The notes: generated by a model not told the origin, from the letters alone. Counted from the first letter of the stretch, positions 16,093-26,379 are shown. The stretch: 52,626 nucleotides of DNA from Gammaproteobacteria bacterium (GCA_024275115.1 JAJRZT010000010.1:1-52626); one strand, 5' to 3'. Program-made: numbers and translations.

Positions 16093-17025
16093 ATGAAAAA
16101 GACAAATACACTATTTTCCTTCTCTGCGCTGTTTATTCTCTTTAGCGCATTTTTTTATACCAGCATGACTGTTAGTGCCGAAACTTATTACAAACCTTTT
16201 GTACTGGCACAAACAATCAATTCGTCCGACATTAAAGCGGTAACAGCCGATGTTAAGGCTAAAATCAGCACAGCCGGTTTTGAAGTTGTGGGGGAATACA
16301 CACCTTATGCAAATACCCACATTATCATTATCTCCAGCCCTGCTTTACGTGCTTATGCTGCACAGTCAGATAATGGTGTTTACGGTGCTGCTCAACGCGT
16401 CAGCATTACCATTGCAGGTAGCGAAGCACAGGTTGCCTTTACCAATCCCACTTATATGGCACATGTTTATCGTTTTAAAACAGACCTTGCCGACATTACC
16501 CAAAGCCTTAAAAATAGCCTCGGTTTTGTAAAAGAATATGGTTCTAAAGAAGGTTTAACCAAAGACGAACTCCGTGATTACCAGTACAAATGGTTAATGC
16601 CTTACTTTACTGATCGACTCGAATTAGCCGAATATTCTAGCCAGCAAGAAGCCGTGGCCGCAGTAAATAAGGCACTTACCAATAACCAGGGCGGCGTTAG
16701 TAAAATTTACCAGGTTGACCTGGAGGGCAAAAATCAAACTGTCATCGGTGTTAGCATGAAGGGCAATTCAAGCAGTGAATGCAGTGGCGATGCTTATATT
16801 ATGGAGCAGATTGACTTTAAGAAAATCAAATCATCCGGCCACCTGCCCTATGAATTAATTATTAAGGATGGCAGCGTTTATGCTTTATATGCTGAATTCC
16901 GCATTGCAATTAACTTCCCGGATTTATCCATGATGGGCTCAAACAGTTTTATGTCCATTATGTGTGCACCTGACTCCATTAGAGAAGCCTTAACACTCGG
17001 TGCAGGTGGAAACCCAGAAGATTAA
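16093..17025 (+). CDS. Secreted protein of unknown function, tandem paralogue 1
   Basis: The 310-residue protein has a signal peptide with likely cleavage after TVSA (about residue 28), so it is periplasmic or exported. No known domain is recognised with confidence; the N-terminal part (IKAVTADVKAKISTAGFEVVGEY) recalls small DUF302-like folds. Strongly conserved blocks shared with the next gene include SFTNPTYMAHxYR, FTDRLELAEY, GHLPYE, AEFRIAxNFPDLSMMG and NSFMSIMC. Two cysteines (SECSGD and SIMCAP) are shared with the paralogue and may form a disulfide. Its own terminator follows. Confidence 0.75.
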   Translation: MKKTNTLFSFSALFILFSAFFYTSMTVSAETYYKPFVLAQTINSSDIKAVTADVKAKISTAGFEVVGEYTPYANTHIIIISSPALRAYAAQSDNGVYGAAQRVSITIAGSEAQVAFTNPTYMAHVYRFKTDLADITQSLKNSLGFVKEYGSKEGLTKDELRDYQYKWLMPYFTDRLELAEYSSQQEAVAAVNKALTNNQGGVSKIYQVDLEGKNQTVIGVSMKGNSSSECSGDAYIMEQIDFKKIKSSGHLPYELIIKDGSVYALYAEFRIAINFPDLSMMGSNSFMSIMCAPDSIREALTLGAGGNPED

Positions 17026-17046
17026 AAACCAGAAGACTAAAAACCA
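17016..17046. repeat. 15-bp tandem duplication across the stop codon of paralogue 1
   Basis: The unit CCAGAAGATTAAAAA is followed directly by CCAGAAGACTAAAAA and then CCAG. One copy contains the TAA stop and the next contains a TAA one unit further on. It looks like a recent slippage event and has no evident function. Confidence 0.6.
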
Positions 17047-17066
17047 GTACAACTGGAACACAGGAA

Positions 17067-17105
17067 AAGGGAGAACACATTTTAATCATTGTTCTCCCTT
17101 TTTTT
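17067..17105 (+). terminator. Rho-independent terminator after paralogue 1
   Basis: The arms AAGGGAGAACA (17067-17077) and TGTTCTCCCTT (17090-17100) form a perfect 11-bp stem followed by TTTTT. It separates the two tandem paralogues, so they are probably transcribed independently. Confidence 0.85.
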
Positions 17106-17166
17106 ATTTAAACGACTATATGTACTTGAAATTGAAGCAACTTTTAGATGTAAAGTGAGGTCTGCT

Positions 17167-18105
17167 ATGATTATTCGAATATCAAAATTACCATTGATTG
17201 CGTTTCTACTCTTACTTAGTTCCATTGCTTTCGCAAACCCGGCACTAACCGAAGAGGTTCTTTATAAACCCTTTATTCTTGCACAAACCGTGCAGTCAAC
17301 GGACACAGCGGGCATTACCAAAAAGGTTGAGCGAGCCCTTAAGAAAGGACGTTTTGATATTGTTGGTCAATATTCACCTTACCCCAATACTCATATTATT
17401 GTTGTTTCAAGCCCCAAATTACGCCGCTATGCTTCCCAGACAAAAAATGGGATTTACGCCGCGATTCAGCGCATCACCATTACAACCGTTGATGGTTCCA
17501 CCCAGCTCTCTTTTACCAACCCAACCTATATGGCACATGCCTATCGTCTAAAAGCCGATTTGGCAGACATAACACAAAGCCTTAAGAAAATTTTAGGCTT
17601 TAAAAAAGAATTCGGTTCAGAAACCGGCGCAACAAAGGAAGAATTACTTCGCTACCAGTACCGCTGGATGATGATGCCTAACTTCACAGACAGGCTGGAA
17701 CTAGCTGAGTACGGTAATCAAAAAACAGCCCTTAAAGAAGTGCTTCAGGCATTGAATACTAATACAGCAGGCGTTTCCAAAGTTTACCAAATCGATTTAA
17801 AAGGCAAAAATGAAACCATTATTGGTGTGCAGATGAAGGGCGCTGGAGCGACTCAATGCAGTGGCGATGAGTTTGTAATGCAAAATATCGATTTTAAAAA
17901 AATAAAATCAACCGGCCACCTGCCCTATGAAATGATTATTCAGAATGGCAATGTGTATGCTCTATTTGCCGAGTTTAGGATTGCGATGAACTTCCCTGAC
18001 TTATCCATGATGGGTAAAAACAGTTTTATGTCCATCATGTGTACCCCGGATGCCATTATTGAAGCTTTAACACTGGCCGCTGGCAGCGAGATCGATGATT
18101 GGTAA
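17167..18105 (+). CDS. Secreted protein of unknown function, tandem paralogue 2
   Basis: The 312-residue protein begins MIIRISKLPLIAFLLLLSS behind GTGAGG; a longer frame from 17089 runs through the terminator and was not used. The signal peptide probably ends at SIAFA. By eye it is about 60 percent identical to the preceding protein over the whole mature length and most similar in the last 80 residues, including both cysteines. A second copy with its own promoter gap and terminator suggests duplication with separate regulation. Function is unknown. Confidence 0.75.
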   Translation: MIIRISKLPLIAFLLLLSSIAFANPALTEEVLYKPFILAQTVQSTDTAGITKKVERALKKGRFDIVGQYSPYPNTHIIVVSSPKLRRYASQTKNGIYAAIQRITITTVDGSTQLSFTNPTYMAHAYRLKADLADITQSLKKILGFKKEFGSETGATKEELLRYQYRWMMMPNFTDRLELAEYGNQKTALKEVLQALNTNTAGVSKVYQIDLKGKNETIIGVQMKGAGATQCSGDEFVMQNIDFKKIKSTGHLPYEMIIQNGNVYALFAEFRIAMNFPDLSMMGKNSFMSIMCTPDAIIEALTLAAGSEIDDW

Positions 18106-18120
18106 GCGCTCTTACCCGAT

Positions 18121-18152
18121 AGAGGCAGGCCGGCATGTTGGCCTGCCTCTTT
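18121..18152 (+). terminator. Rho-independent terminator after paralogue 2
   Basis: The arms AGAGGCAGGCC (18121-18131) and GGCCTGCCTCT (18140-18150) form a perfect 11-bp GC-rich stem with an 8-nt loop, followed by only two T. It lies 15 bp after the stop codon. Confidence 0.75.
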
Positions 18153-18324
18153 GCCTTGCAAATTAAACCCTCCACAAAAAACTGTTTAGCAGAAAACTCG
18201 GCACAGCCACACAAAATAACCCGCCCACGGTAAACTAAATAGCATTTACTCTGTCATAATGCTACCTGGTTTTCTGTGCACGCAGGCATCCCGTTGCTTT
18301 ATATCAAAAAACCGTAAACGCCAC

Positions 18325-18355
18325 TTGGATTCCTGGCGGCAAAATCCTATATAAT
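18325..18355 (+). promoter_or_regulatory. Sigma-70 promoter candidate for the MoxR/Bat operon
   Basis: A consensus TATAAT at 18350-18355 lies 50 bp before the GTG start of the MoxR gene. The best -35 candidate is TTGGAT at 18325-18330, with a long 19-bp spacing. The rest of the gap from 18153 to 18324 shows nothing else recognisable. Confidence 0.45.
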
Positions 18356-18405
18356 TCGATATGCACAGCTATACCAATAACAACCCGAACGGATGAGGAT
18401 AAACA

Positions 18406-19371
18406 GTGCCACAACAAGCCATTCAGCAACTTAAAAACTACATCAACACACATATCATTGGTCAGCAACGGCTGGTTGATCGCCTGCTTATTGCACTGCT
18501 TGCCGACGGCCATTTACTGGTCGAAGGTGCGCCTGGACTGGCCAAAACCCGGGCAATAAAAGTGCTCAGTGAAGGGGTTGAAGGCAACTTCCAGCGTGTT
18601 CAATTTACCCCAGATTTACTCCCTGCTGATCTCACCGGCACCGAGATTTACCGCCCGCAGGACGGCTCCTTCCATTTCCAGCAGGGGCCGTTGTTCCACA
18701 ACCTGGTACTTGCCGATGAAATTAACCGTGCACCCGCAAAAGTACAATCGGCGCTGTTAGAAGCCATGGCCGAACGCACCATTACCGTTGGCTCGACCAC
18801 TTACAGCTTGCCTGAACTGTTTTTAGTCATGGCAACCCAAAACCCGATAGAGCAGGAAGGCACCTATCCACTGCCGGAAGCACAGCTGGACCGTTTTCTA
18901 CTGCATGTGTTTGTTGATTACCCTGATGCTGCATCTGAAAAAGCTATTTTGGAATTGAATCGCAATGAGGCCATCAAGACAAAAGAATCGACCACCAATA
19001 GCACAATGGCAGTCAGCCAGCAAAACCTGTTTGAGGCTCGCCAGCAAGTGTTGCAAATCCATATGGCAGAAAGTTTACAGGACTATTTATTACAAATTGT
19101 AATAACAAGCCGCAACCCCAAAGCCTACGGCGATGACCTTGCCAGCTGGGTACAATACGGTGCCAGCCCACGCGCCAGCATTGCACTGGATCGCTGCGCA
19201 CGTGCCCATGCCTGGCTTGCCGGACGTGACTTCGTTAGCCCGGAAGATATTCAGGCAATGGCACATGATGTCTTACGGCACCGTATTATCCTGAGTTTTG
19301 AAGCCGAGGCAGAAGGCATCACTAAAGACCACTTTATCCAGACTCTCATTTCACGCATTGCGGTTCCGTAA
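18406..19371 (+). CDS. MoxR-family AAA+ ATPase
   Basis: MoxR ATPases act as chaperones in maturing or assembling VWA-containing complexes. The 321-residue protein has a Walker A motif GAPGLAKT (41-48), a Walker B LVLADE (100-105) followed by INRAPAKVQSALLEAM, and an ATQNP sensor segment. The GTG start has GAGGA 8 bp upstream. It is the first gene of a six-gene cluster with DUF58, DUF4381, two VWA proteins and BatD, the standard order of the Bat system. Confidence 0.93.
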   Translation: MPQQAIQQLKNYINTHIIGQQRLVDRLLIALLADGHLLVEGAPGLAKTRAIKVLSEGVEGNFQRVQFTPDLLPADLTGTEIYRPQDGSFHFQQGPLFHNLVLADEINRAPAKVQSALLEAMAERTITVGSTTYSLPELFLVMATQNPIEQEGTYPLPEAQLDRFLLHVFVDYPDAASEKAILELNRNEAIKTKESTTNSTMAVSQQNLFEARQQVLQIHMAESLQDYLLQIVITSRNPKAYGDDLASWVQYGASPRASIALDRCARAHAWLAGRDFVSPEDIQAMAHDVLRHRIILSFEAEAEGITKDHFIQTLISRIAVP

Positions 19372-19382
19372 GGTTATAACAG

Positions 19383-20315
19383 ATGGAATCAATAGCAGCA
19401 GATGATATTGTACGTGTACGACTGGATACACTGATACAACTGCACCGCTCAGCCAGCCAATTACCTCTCAAATCAAAGCGGATCCATTCACGTTTAAGCG
19501 GCAATTATATTTCAACTTTTAAAGGCCGCGGTATGGAATTTGACGAAGCCCGCCCCTACCAGCCTGGTGATGATATTCGCAGCATTGACTGGCGGGTAAC
19601 TGCGCGCACAGGAAAAACCCATACCAAACTTTACCGCGAAGAACGCGAACGGCCGGTTTTGCTTTGGGTTGATTTGCGTCCAGCGATGTTTTTTGCAAGT
19701 CAGGGTGTCTTTAAAGCAGTGCTGGCAGCAAAAGCTGCGGCCTTGTTCGCATGGAGCAGCAGCCAACACAGCGACCGCATCGGTGGGCTTGTTTTTTCAG
19801 AAGAGCAACACATCGAACTAAGACCACAGCGTGGAAAGGCGGCCACTTTACATTTTCTAAAACAACTCGCCGGCCATACAGCATGGGACAAAGAGGAAGT
19901 TGCTCATACAAAAAACCAGTCGGCCAACCATGCACTCCATCGCTTACGCAATGTCACCCGCCCCGGCAGTCTGATTTTTTTAATTTCCGACTTCAGAGAC
20001 TTTGATAAAAAAACAGAATCGAATCTGGCTCAGTTAGCAAAAAATAATGATCTAGTAATGTTGTTTATCAGCGACCCGCTAGAGCAACAGTTGCCCCCCG
20101 CAGGCTATTATAAAATAACCGACGGCGACAAAGAGTTAACTATCAATACTTATAACCAGGACATGCGCAAACAGTATGAACAACGCTTTGTAAAACACCA
20201 GCAAGATTTAAAAGATCTATGTAATAAACTGGGCATATTTTATATTCATTTATCGACCCATAAACCACTCATTGAGTCTTTGCAATGCGGGCTTAATTTA
20301 CGGAGCTCAACTTGA
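19383..20315 (+). CDS. DUF58 domain protein of the MoxR/Bat operon
   Basis: The 310-residue soluble protein has the DUF58 signature GRGMEFDEARPYQPGDDIRS followed by IDWRVTARTGKTHTKLYREE. DUF58 proteins have a VWA-like fold in the C-terminal half and are usually partners of MoxR ATPases. It starts 11 bp after the MoxR gene, and its stop overlaps the next start by 4 bp, so the genes are coupled. Confidence 0.9.
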   Translation: MESIAADDIVRVRLDTLIQLHRSASQLPLKSKRIHSRLSGNYISTFKGRGMEFDEARPYQPGDDIRSIDWRVTARTGKTHTKLYREERERPVLLWVDLRPAMFFASQGVFKAVLAAKAAALFAWSSSQHSDRIGGLVFSEEQHIELRPQRGKAATLHFLKQLAGHTAWDKEEVAHTKNQSANHALHRLRNVTRPGSLIFLISDFRDFDKKTESNLAQLAKNNDLVMLFISDPLEQQLPPAGYYKITDGDKELTINTYNQDMRKQYEQRFVKHQQDLKDLCNKLGIFYIHLSTHKPLIESLQCGLNLRSST

Positions 20316-20857
20316 CTCCAGTATTAACACCTAATTTGCAGAACAACTTGCCATTGCGCGACATCCATTTACCTGAGACAGTATCCTGGTGGCCGCCGGC
20401 AATAGGCTGGTGGTTGCTTGCCGGTCTGATTATTATTATCATATTACTGTTGCCGAAACTTTACCGTTATATTAAATATAAACCTTTAAACAAGGTCGCC
20501 ACTGCTGCTTACAAGAAAATAATTAATGACTACCAACAACAACCAAACAACCAACAGTTGCTACAATCACTGTCCAAGTTATTACGCCAGATAAGTATGA
20601 GTTATCAGGGGCGAGCAACCAGCGCCCACTTAACCGGTAAACAATGGGTACAACAATTAAATGCATTAACCAAAGAAAACTATTTTGGTCATAATGTTCA
20701 ACAATTATTAACACAAGCCCCCTACCAGGAAACAACTCTGAGCAATGCGGATATTCAGCCATTAATCGCTGCAACCGAAAAATGGATAGCCGCTTTACCG
20801 AAAAATAAACAAAGGCCAGGTAAAGGCCAAATTGAGAATCTACAGACAAATGATTGA
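20312..20857 (+). CDS. DUF4381 domain membrane protein
   Basis: The 181-residue protein begins at a TTG that overlaps the DUF58 stop (TTGA). It has one membrane helix (about residues 32-50) after the LPLRDIHLPETVSWWPPAIGWW segment that is typical of DUF4381, and a helical cytoplasmic tail. It belongs to the Bat operon and probably helps place the VWA subunits at the membrane, which is inference from context. Confidence 0.85.
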   Translation: MTPVLTPNLQNNLPLRDIHLPETVSWWPPAIGWWLLAGLIIIIILLLPKLYRYIKYKPLNKVATAAYKKIINDYQQQPNNQQLLQSLSKLLRQISMSYQGRATSAHLTGKQWVQQLNALTKENYFGHNVQQLLTQAPYQETTLSNADIQPLIAATEKWIAALPKNKQRPGKGQIENLQTND

Positions 20858-21938
20858 GTTTATCTGGCCATGGGCTATCGCCTTATTACCGTTACCATTA
20901 CTGATACGTTTCTTACTGCCTGCAAAAAACACATTACAGGATGCTGCCCTGTACGTTCCCTTTCTGAATGACTTTGATGTAGTGACACATTCTCAACCGG
21001 CTATAAATAAAAATGTATTAGTTATTACCTCAACCACCCTTGCGTGGTGTCTGCTAATACTTGCAACCATGCGGCCACAATGGTTGGGTGAACCGGTTGC
21101 ATTACCTGTTAGTGGACGGGACTTAATGATGGCGGTTGATTTATCCGGCTCAATGCAAGCTGAAGATTTTAAAATTAACGGCCGAACCGTTAACCGCCTG
21201 CAGGCAACAAAGTACGTTGCCAGCGAATTTATAAAACAGCGTAAAGGTGATCGCCTCGGGCTTATTCTGTTTGGTGAACAAGCCTACCTGCAAACCCCGT
21301 TAACTTTTGACCGTAAAACGGTGAATACCTTATTACAGGAAGCACAAATTGGCCTGGCCGGAAAAGCCACGGCCATTGGCGATGCAATTGGTCTGGCGAT
21401 TAAGCGGCTAATAGCGACAAACAGCCAGAAGGCTTTACATGAAAATAACCAACCAGAAAGCAAGGTGCTGATTTTATTAACCGATGGCGCTAATACAGCC
21501 GGTGAAATAACACCTTTAAAAGCCGCTGAGCTAGCCGCGAAAAATGGCTTAAAAATCTACACTATCGGCATTGGTGCCGATGAAATGATTCGCTATTCTT
21601 TCTTTGGTACACAACGCATTAACCCATCTGCCGACCTTGATGAAAAAACACTCACTGCCATCGCGGAACAAACGGGCGGAAAATATTTTAGAGCACGCGA
21701 TACACAGCAGCTTGCACAAATATATGAATTACTGAATAAACTCGAGCCAACAGAAAAAGATCAGCAACACTTTCGACCTGTTAGTGCTCTATATGTCTGG
21801 CCACTTGCGGCTGCTTTTATTATTTCGTTATTGATAAGCCTGACTAAATTAACAGCTGGTTTATCGCTCACGTCAATCATTAAAAACATGCGCCAGCCCT
21901 TCGGCTCGCGTTATAAAAATAAAGAGCAATACAAATGA
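20850..21938 (+). CDS. BatA-like VWA-domain membrane protein
   Basis: The 362-residue protein begins MIEFIWPWAIALLPLPLL, with membrane helices at about 5-22 and 57-75 and a third near 315-335. The VWA domain has the metal-ion site DLSGS at 97-101 and a downstream ILLTDGANTAG segment. An upstream TTG at 20832 is possible, but the ATG gives the family-typical N-terminus. The start overlaps the DUF4381 gene by 8 bp and the stop overlaps the next gene by 4 bp. Confidence 0.88.
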   Translation: MIEFIWPWAIALLPLPLLIRFLLPAKNTLQDAALYVPFLNDFDVVTHSQPAINKNVLVITSTTLAWCLLILATMRPQWLGEPVALPVSGRDLMMAVDLSGSMQAEDFKINGRTVNRLQATKYVASEFIKQRKGDRLGLILFGEQAYLQTPLTFDRKTVNTLLQEAQIGLAGKATAIGDAIGLAIKRLIATNSQKALHENNQPESKVLILLTDGANTAGEITPLKAAELAAKNGLKIYTIGIGADEMIRYSFFGTQRINPSADLDEKTLTAIAEQTGGKYFRARDTQQLAQIYELLNKLEPTEKDQQHFRPVSALYVWPLAAAFIISLLISLTKLTAGLSLTSIIKNMRQPFGSRYKNKEQYK

Positions 21939-23743
21939 TGGATGCTTTTATTTCTCAATTCCATTTTCTTCGGCCACTGTGGTTCTTTGCTTTTATTCCA
22001 TTATTACTGCTCAGTGCCCTTATAATAAAGCAACGTTTGTTTAGCCGTCGTTGGCAGTCTATTATTGCACCCGAATTATTACCACACCTGCTTATTGGTA
22101 AACAAGCAGCCCCATCACCGTTAGCTGCCGTTATATTCTTTGTGGTGGGTAGCCTGATTATTATTTCTCTTGCTGGCCCCGTTTGGGAAAAGCGTCCTCA
22201 ACCGGTGTTTAAAGAAAAATCCGCATTAGTGATTGCACTGGACTTATCACGTTCAATGGATGCAAATGATATAAAGCCATCACGACTCAGCCGTGCGCGA
22301 TATAAAATAGCCGATATATTAAAACGCCGTACCGAGGGCCAAACTGCGTTGATTGCTTACGCAGCTGATGCTTTTATTGTTACCCCATTAACCGACGACA
22401 CCTTAACCATTGATTCATTGTTATCCAGCCTGACAACCGATCTTATGCCTGCACAAGGCACACGCACCGACAAAGCAATCGAAAAAGCCGCCAGCCTGCT
22501 TAAAAATGCGGCTATAATACAAGGCGATATTTTGCTGGTGACTGATAGCATCGAGTCAGCGGCTAGCGACAAGTTTAAACAAATTTCAAAACAACACCGT
22601 ATTTCTATTCTTGCAATTGCAACAATAGAAGGAGCGCCCATCCCCATGCCTAACGGTGGTTTTGTTAAAGATAAACGCGGAGCCATTGTTTTACCTAAAC
22701 TTAATATCACCAATCTAAATAAATTCAGCCAACTGGGGCATGGCCGATTAAGCATTATCTCCTCAGATGATAAAGACATTATAAACATTACATCACTTCT
22801 CAGTGTTAATCGTTTCCAGGCAAAAACCGATAAAGAAACGCGGCTAACAGACTCATTAACAACCGATAGCTGGTATGAACAAGGGCCCTGGTTACTGCTG
22901 CTTATTATTCCATTCGTGGCATTCTCTTTCCGACGTGGGCTTATTTTTATTATCCCCCTTATTTTTCTTATACAACAGCCTCAAACTGCCGAAGCAAACA
23001 GTGGCAGCGGCCTTTGGGACAAGCTCTGGAATAATTCAGACCAACGCGCTATGGAAATTTACAAACAGAAGCCCGCAACAGCCGCTGAATTATTTAGTGA
23101 TAAACAATGGAAGGCTGCTGCACTGTACAAGTCCGAACAATACCAAAAGAGCATTGACACACTAAAGAAATTCAATACGGCTGACGCGCATTACAACAAA
23201 GGCAATGCTTATGCAAAACTTGGCCAAACCAAGCAAGCGATTAAAGAATATGATCTGGCTTTAAAAATAAACCCTGACCACAAAGATGCCCGTTATAATA
23301 AAAAACTACTCGAAGAAAAAATCTCCCGCGACAAAAAAAAGAATTCAAAACAAAACAAAAATGGAAAATCGTCAGAAAAAGATGGTAAAAAGCAGCCCGC
23401 TAAAGAAAATAATAATACCAATAACAACAAAGAAGATAACAACGCAGATCCTGATGTATCAAACAATGACTCTAAAAACAAAAAACCAACGGATACAGCT
23501 CCAACAAATAAAAAACCAGATCCGTCAGGAAATAATGACCTAAAGAGCTCAAAACAAGAAGCCAATAAGAACCGTTCAGATAAACCAAAAAGTGAACAAT
23601 TAAACTCTAAAGATGCACAATCTAAACAAGCCACTGAACAATGGCTACGCCGCATCCCGGATGATCCTGGCAGACTATTACGTAACAAATTTCTTTACCA
23701 ATACAAACGGCAGCAACATACTAATGAAGACACTGCCTGGTAA
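21935..23743 (+). CDS. BatB-BatC-like fusion: VWA domain plus TPR and low-complexity tail
   Basis: The 602-residue protein has two N-terminal membrane helices, a VWA domain with DLSRS at 103-107 and VTPLTDDTLTIDSLL further on, and another hydrophobic helix pair near 310-345. A TPR unit follows (AHYNKGNAYAKLGQTKQAIK, then EYDLALKINPDHKDARYNKK). A 100-residue tail rich in Lys, Asn, Asp and Ser precedes a conserved end LRRIPDDPGRLLRNKFLYQY. In many species batB and batC are separate; here they are one gene, as in other gammaproteobacteria. The product acts at the inner membrane facing the periplasm. Confidence 0.88.
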   Translation: MMDAFISQFHFLRPLWFFAFIPLLLLSALIIKQRLFSRRWQSIIAPELLPHLLIGKQAAPSPLAAVIFFVVGSLIIISLAGPVWEKRPQPVFKEKSALVIALDLSRSMDANDIKPSRLSRARYKIADILKRRTEGQTALIAYAADAFIVTPLTDDTLTIDSLLSSLTTDLMPAQGTRTDKAIEKAASLLKNAAIIQGDILLVTDSIESAASDKFKQISKQHRISILAIATIEGAPIPMPNGGFVKDKRGAIVLPKLNITNLNKFSQLGHGRLSIISSDDKDIINITSLLSVNRFQAKTDKETRLTDSLTTDSWYEQGPWLLLLIIPFVAFSFRRGLIFIIPLIFLIQQPQTAEANSGSGLWDKLWNNSDQRAMEIYKQKPATAAELFSDKQWKAAALYKSEQYQKSIDTLKKFNTADAHYNKGNAYAKLGQTKQAIKEYDLALKINPDHKDARYNKKLLEEKISRDKKKNSKQNKNGKSSEKDGKKQPAKENNNTNNNKEDNNADPDVSNNDSKNKKPTDTAPTNKKPDPSGNNDLKSSKQEANKNRSDKPKSEQLNSKDAQSKQATEQWLRRIPDDPGRLLRNKFLYQYKRQQHTNEDTAW

Positions 23744-23752
23744 CTAAATACA

Positions 23753-25480
23753 ATGATGATCATGATAAATAAAAAACACAAATACCTTTCGCTATTAACC
23801 AGCCTGCTATTGCTATTTTTTATTAGCAAACCGCTATTTGCTGCAACGATATCAGCACAAGTTGATTTGAATCCAGTCTTACTCAGTGACTCATTTAATT
23901 TAACTTATACCGCGACAGGTTCCGTCGACAGTGATCCTGATTTTTCCCGCGTTAAAGATAATTTCGATATTCTTAATTCTGCCAAAAGCAGTAATATCAG
24001 TATTATTAATGGTAATTACACGCGCAGTGCCACATGGACCTTAACCCTGATGGCCAGGAAAACCGGTGTGTTTCGTGTTCCACCTGTTCCTTTTGGTAAG
24101 GATTTATCGCCTGAAGTGGAAATTATGGTTAAAAAATCGTTGCCAGCCAATCCTGCATCTACTGGCAAAAACTTTATTCTCGAATTAGAAGCATCGCAAA
24201 AGAGCAGTTATATTCAGGAACAGGTTATTATTACTCTGCGACTACTGGTTGCACAAAGTATTAGTAGTTACCAGTTTGGGGATATTAATTTAAACAACGC
24301 CGATACCATTACTGAATCATTAGGTAAAGATATCCAGTACAAAACATACCGCGGCACAACCCCTTACATTGTTGTCGAAAAGAAAATTGCTATCTTTCCG
24401 CAACAATCCGGAAAATTGCTTATTCAACCTTCCATTGCTGAAATTGGTATTATCAACCAGCAGTCACGCAATAATTTCTTTGACCCGTTTAATTCAAATA
24501 CTCAAACCCGACGGCTGCGCAGTAATTCACTTACTTTAAATATTAAAGATAGACCGGCTACTTTTATCTGGGAAAACTGGTTGCCCTCTCCATCCATTAA
24601 ACTTATTGAAGACTGGCCCCACAATACTGAATTTAGAGTCGGTGAACCCATTACCCGAACCATTACATTGATGGCAGATAATCTAACGGCATCACAATTA
24701 CCTGAGCTTGAACTACTCACCGTGAGTAATTTGAAGTCATATTCTGACAAGCCTGTCCTCAATAACAATAAAACTACAACCGTAATCAATGCGATACGCA
24801 AAGAAAAAATTGCACTTATTCCAACAAAACCTGGTGTGTACACTTTACCCGAAATCGATATACACTGGTGGAACACTCAAAAAAATAAAATGCAAACCGC
24901 ACATATATCGAAACGCGAGTTCACTGTATTGCCCGCGGTTTCTACAAATAAATCTCAACCGATCATTTCGCAACCTGAAACCGAGCCAGGTTTATCTGCT
25001 AATTTAGCAAACTCTGATAGAGATGCTAGTCAGGGGTTATCTAAAAAATGGTTCTGGAGCACTGTTATTTTCTTACTACTGTGGTTGACTACACTTGTTT
25101 TATGGTGGCGTTCCAGCACGAAAAATAGATCTTTGAAAACACCCGTTTCAGAAAAAAATCAAAACTTAAATATCAATTTAAAACGGCTCAAACATGCTTG
25201 CCGCAGGAATGACCCACAGGAAACTAAATCAGTTTTATTAGACTGGGCGAAGATTGTATTTAATAACGAACAAATTATGAACTTGTCGGACATTGCTGGT
25301 CACGTTAATGAGCCACTAAAATCGAAAGTACTTGCTTTAAATGTATATCTATATAGCGCAGATAACACTACGTGGCAGTGCGAGGAAATCTATAACTTAT
25401 GCAAGGAATATAAAATATCAAACACGAAAGCAGCTAAACACAAAAATAGCGACCTGATGGAGCCCTTTGTTAAAAACTGA
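23753..25480 (+). CDS. BatD-like protein
   Basis: The 575-residue protein has a signal peptide (about residues 1-29), a long beta-rich periplasmic region with repeated immunoglobulin-like segments, a membrane helix near 430-450 and a basic cytoplasmic tail. The pattern [19 protein letters not shown] near the N-terminus is characteristic of BatD (oxygen-tolerance family). Several ATG codons cluster at the start, so the exact first codon is uncertain. It closes the Bat operon and its end overlaps the convergent ctaB end by 11 bp. Confidence 0.87.
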   Translation: MMIMINKKHKYLSLLTSLLLLFFISKPLFAATISAQVDLNPVLLSDSFNLTYTATGSVDSDPDFSRVKDNFDILNSAKSSNISIINGNYTRSATWTLTLMARKTGVFRVPPVPFGKDLSPEVEIMVKKSLPANPASTGKNFILELEASQKSSYIQEQVIITLRLLVAQSISSYQFGDINLNNADTITESLGKDIQYKTYRGTTPYIVVEKKIAIFPQQSGKLLIQPSIAEIGIINQQSRNNFFDPFNSNTQTRRLRSNSLTLNIKDRPATFIWENWLPSPSIKLIEDWPHNTEFRVGEPITRTITLMADNLTASQLPELELLTVSNLKSYSDKPVLNNNKTTTVINAIRKEKIALIPTKPGVYTLPEIDIHWWNTQKNKMQTAHISKREFTVLPAVSTNKSQPIISQPETEPGLSANLANSDRDASQGLSKKWFWSTVIFLLLWLTTLVLWWRSSTKNRSLKTPVSEKNQNLNINLKRLKHACRRNDPQETKSVLLDWAKIVFNNEQIMNLSDIAGHVNEPLKSKVLALNVYLYSADNTTWQCEEIYNLCKEYKISNTKAAKHKNSDLMEPFVKN

Positions 25481-26345
25481 TGTAGTGATCAATTAACAAG
25501 AAACTAAACAATAACATTAAATATATTATTGAGTAGCCAAAGGTTTTCATTGGCAGGCCTTTTAATTTCGGGTCCTGCATTCGTATAGCATAATATAGAA
25601 AGATTCCGCCAAGAATGGTTGCGGCTAGCAGGTAAACAAGCCCGCTCATTTTTGATAAGAAAGGTAGTGCAGTTACAACTAACAACAATATCGTATACAA
25701 AAGCACCTGCAAACGAGTGAACTTGACACCATGTGTTACCGGCAACATCGGGATGCCAACTTTAGCGTAGTCATCTTTTTTGGCAATCGCCAGTGCCCAG
25801 AAGTGCGGTGGTGTCCATACAAAAATAATTAAAAATAGAATAAGCGCATCGACTGTTACATCATTTGTTACCGCGGCCCAGCCAAGTACGGGTGGCGCCG
25901 CACCGGCCGCACCGCCAATCACAATATTTTGTGGCGTTGCATGCTTTAAATAAAGTGTATATATAAAAGCATAACCTATCAACGATAAAAAAGTTAAGCC
26001 TGCGGTTAACGGGTTAACCAGAAATACCAGCATAGCCATTGCTGTAAGACCAACAACAACCGCAAAAGTTAATGCCTGCTTTTGGTTAAGCCCACCGGTG
26101 ACCAAAGGGCGACCTTCAGTCCGTTTCATTTCCGCATCAAATTTCTGCTCGACTATTTGATTAATGGCGGCAGCAGAAGCGGCAGCAAGGCCAATTCCCA
26201 GTGTACCAAAAATTGTTTCGATTACTGGTAAATCCTGTGGCATTGGCACGGCCATAAACATTCCTATAACCGCCGTAAACACAATAAGCATAACAACTCT
26301 TGGTTTACAGAGTTCATAATAATCATTGAATGTTGCTGTTGTCAT
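25470..26345 (-). CDS. ctaB: Protoheme IX farnesyltransferase (heme O synthase)
   Basis: The enzyme adds a farnesyl group to protoheme to make heme O, the precursor of heme A for the oxidase encoded nearby. The 291-residue protein has about eight membrane helices and the prenyltransferase motif [20 protein letters not shown] (NxxxDxxxD-like), plus the [11 protein letters not shown] segment. I placed the start at [17 protein letters not shown]; the 25 extra upstream codons overlap ctaA and are not conserved. The last bases overlap BatD convergently. Confidence 0.93.
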   Translation of the reverse strand: MTTATFNDYYELCKPRVVMLIVFTAVIGMFMAVPMPQDLPVIETIFGTLGIGLAAASAAAINQIVEQKFDAEMKRTEGRPLVTGGLNQKQALTFAVVVGLTAMAMLVFLVNPLTAGLTFLSLIGYAFIYTLYLKHATPQNIVIGGAAGAAPPVLGWAAVTNDVTVDALILFLIIFVWTPPHFWALAIAKKDDYAKVGIPMLPVTHGVKFTRLQVLLYTILLLVVTALPFLSKMSGLVYLLAATILGGIFLYYAIRMQDPKLKGLPMKTFGYSIIYLMLLFSFLLIDHYISF

Positions 26346-26379
26346 TATGTTGTACCCAAAATTAAATAAAAGCTGTAAG

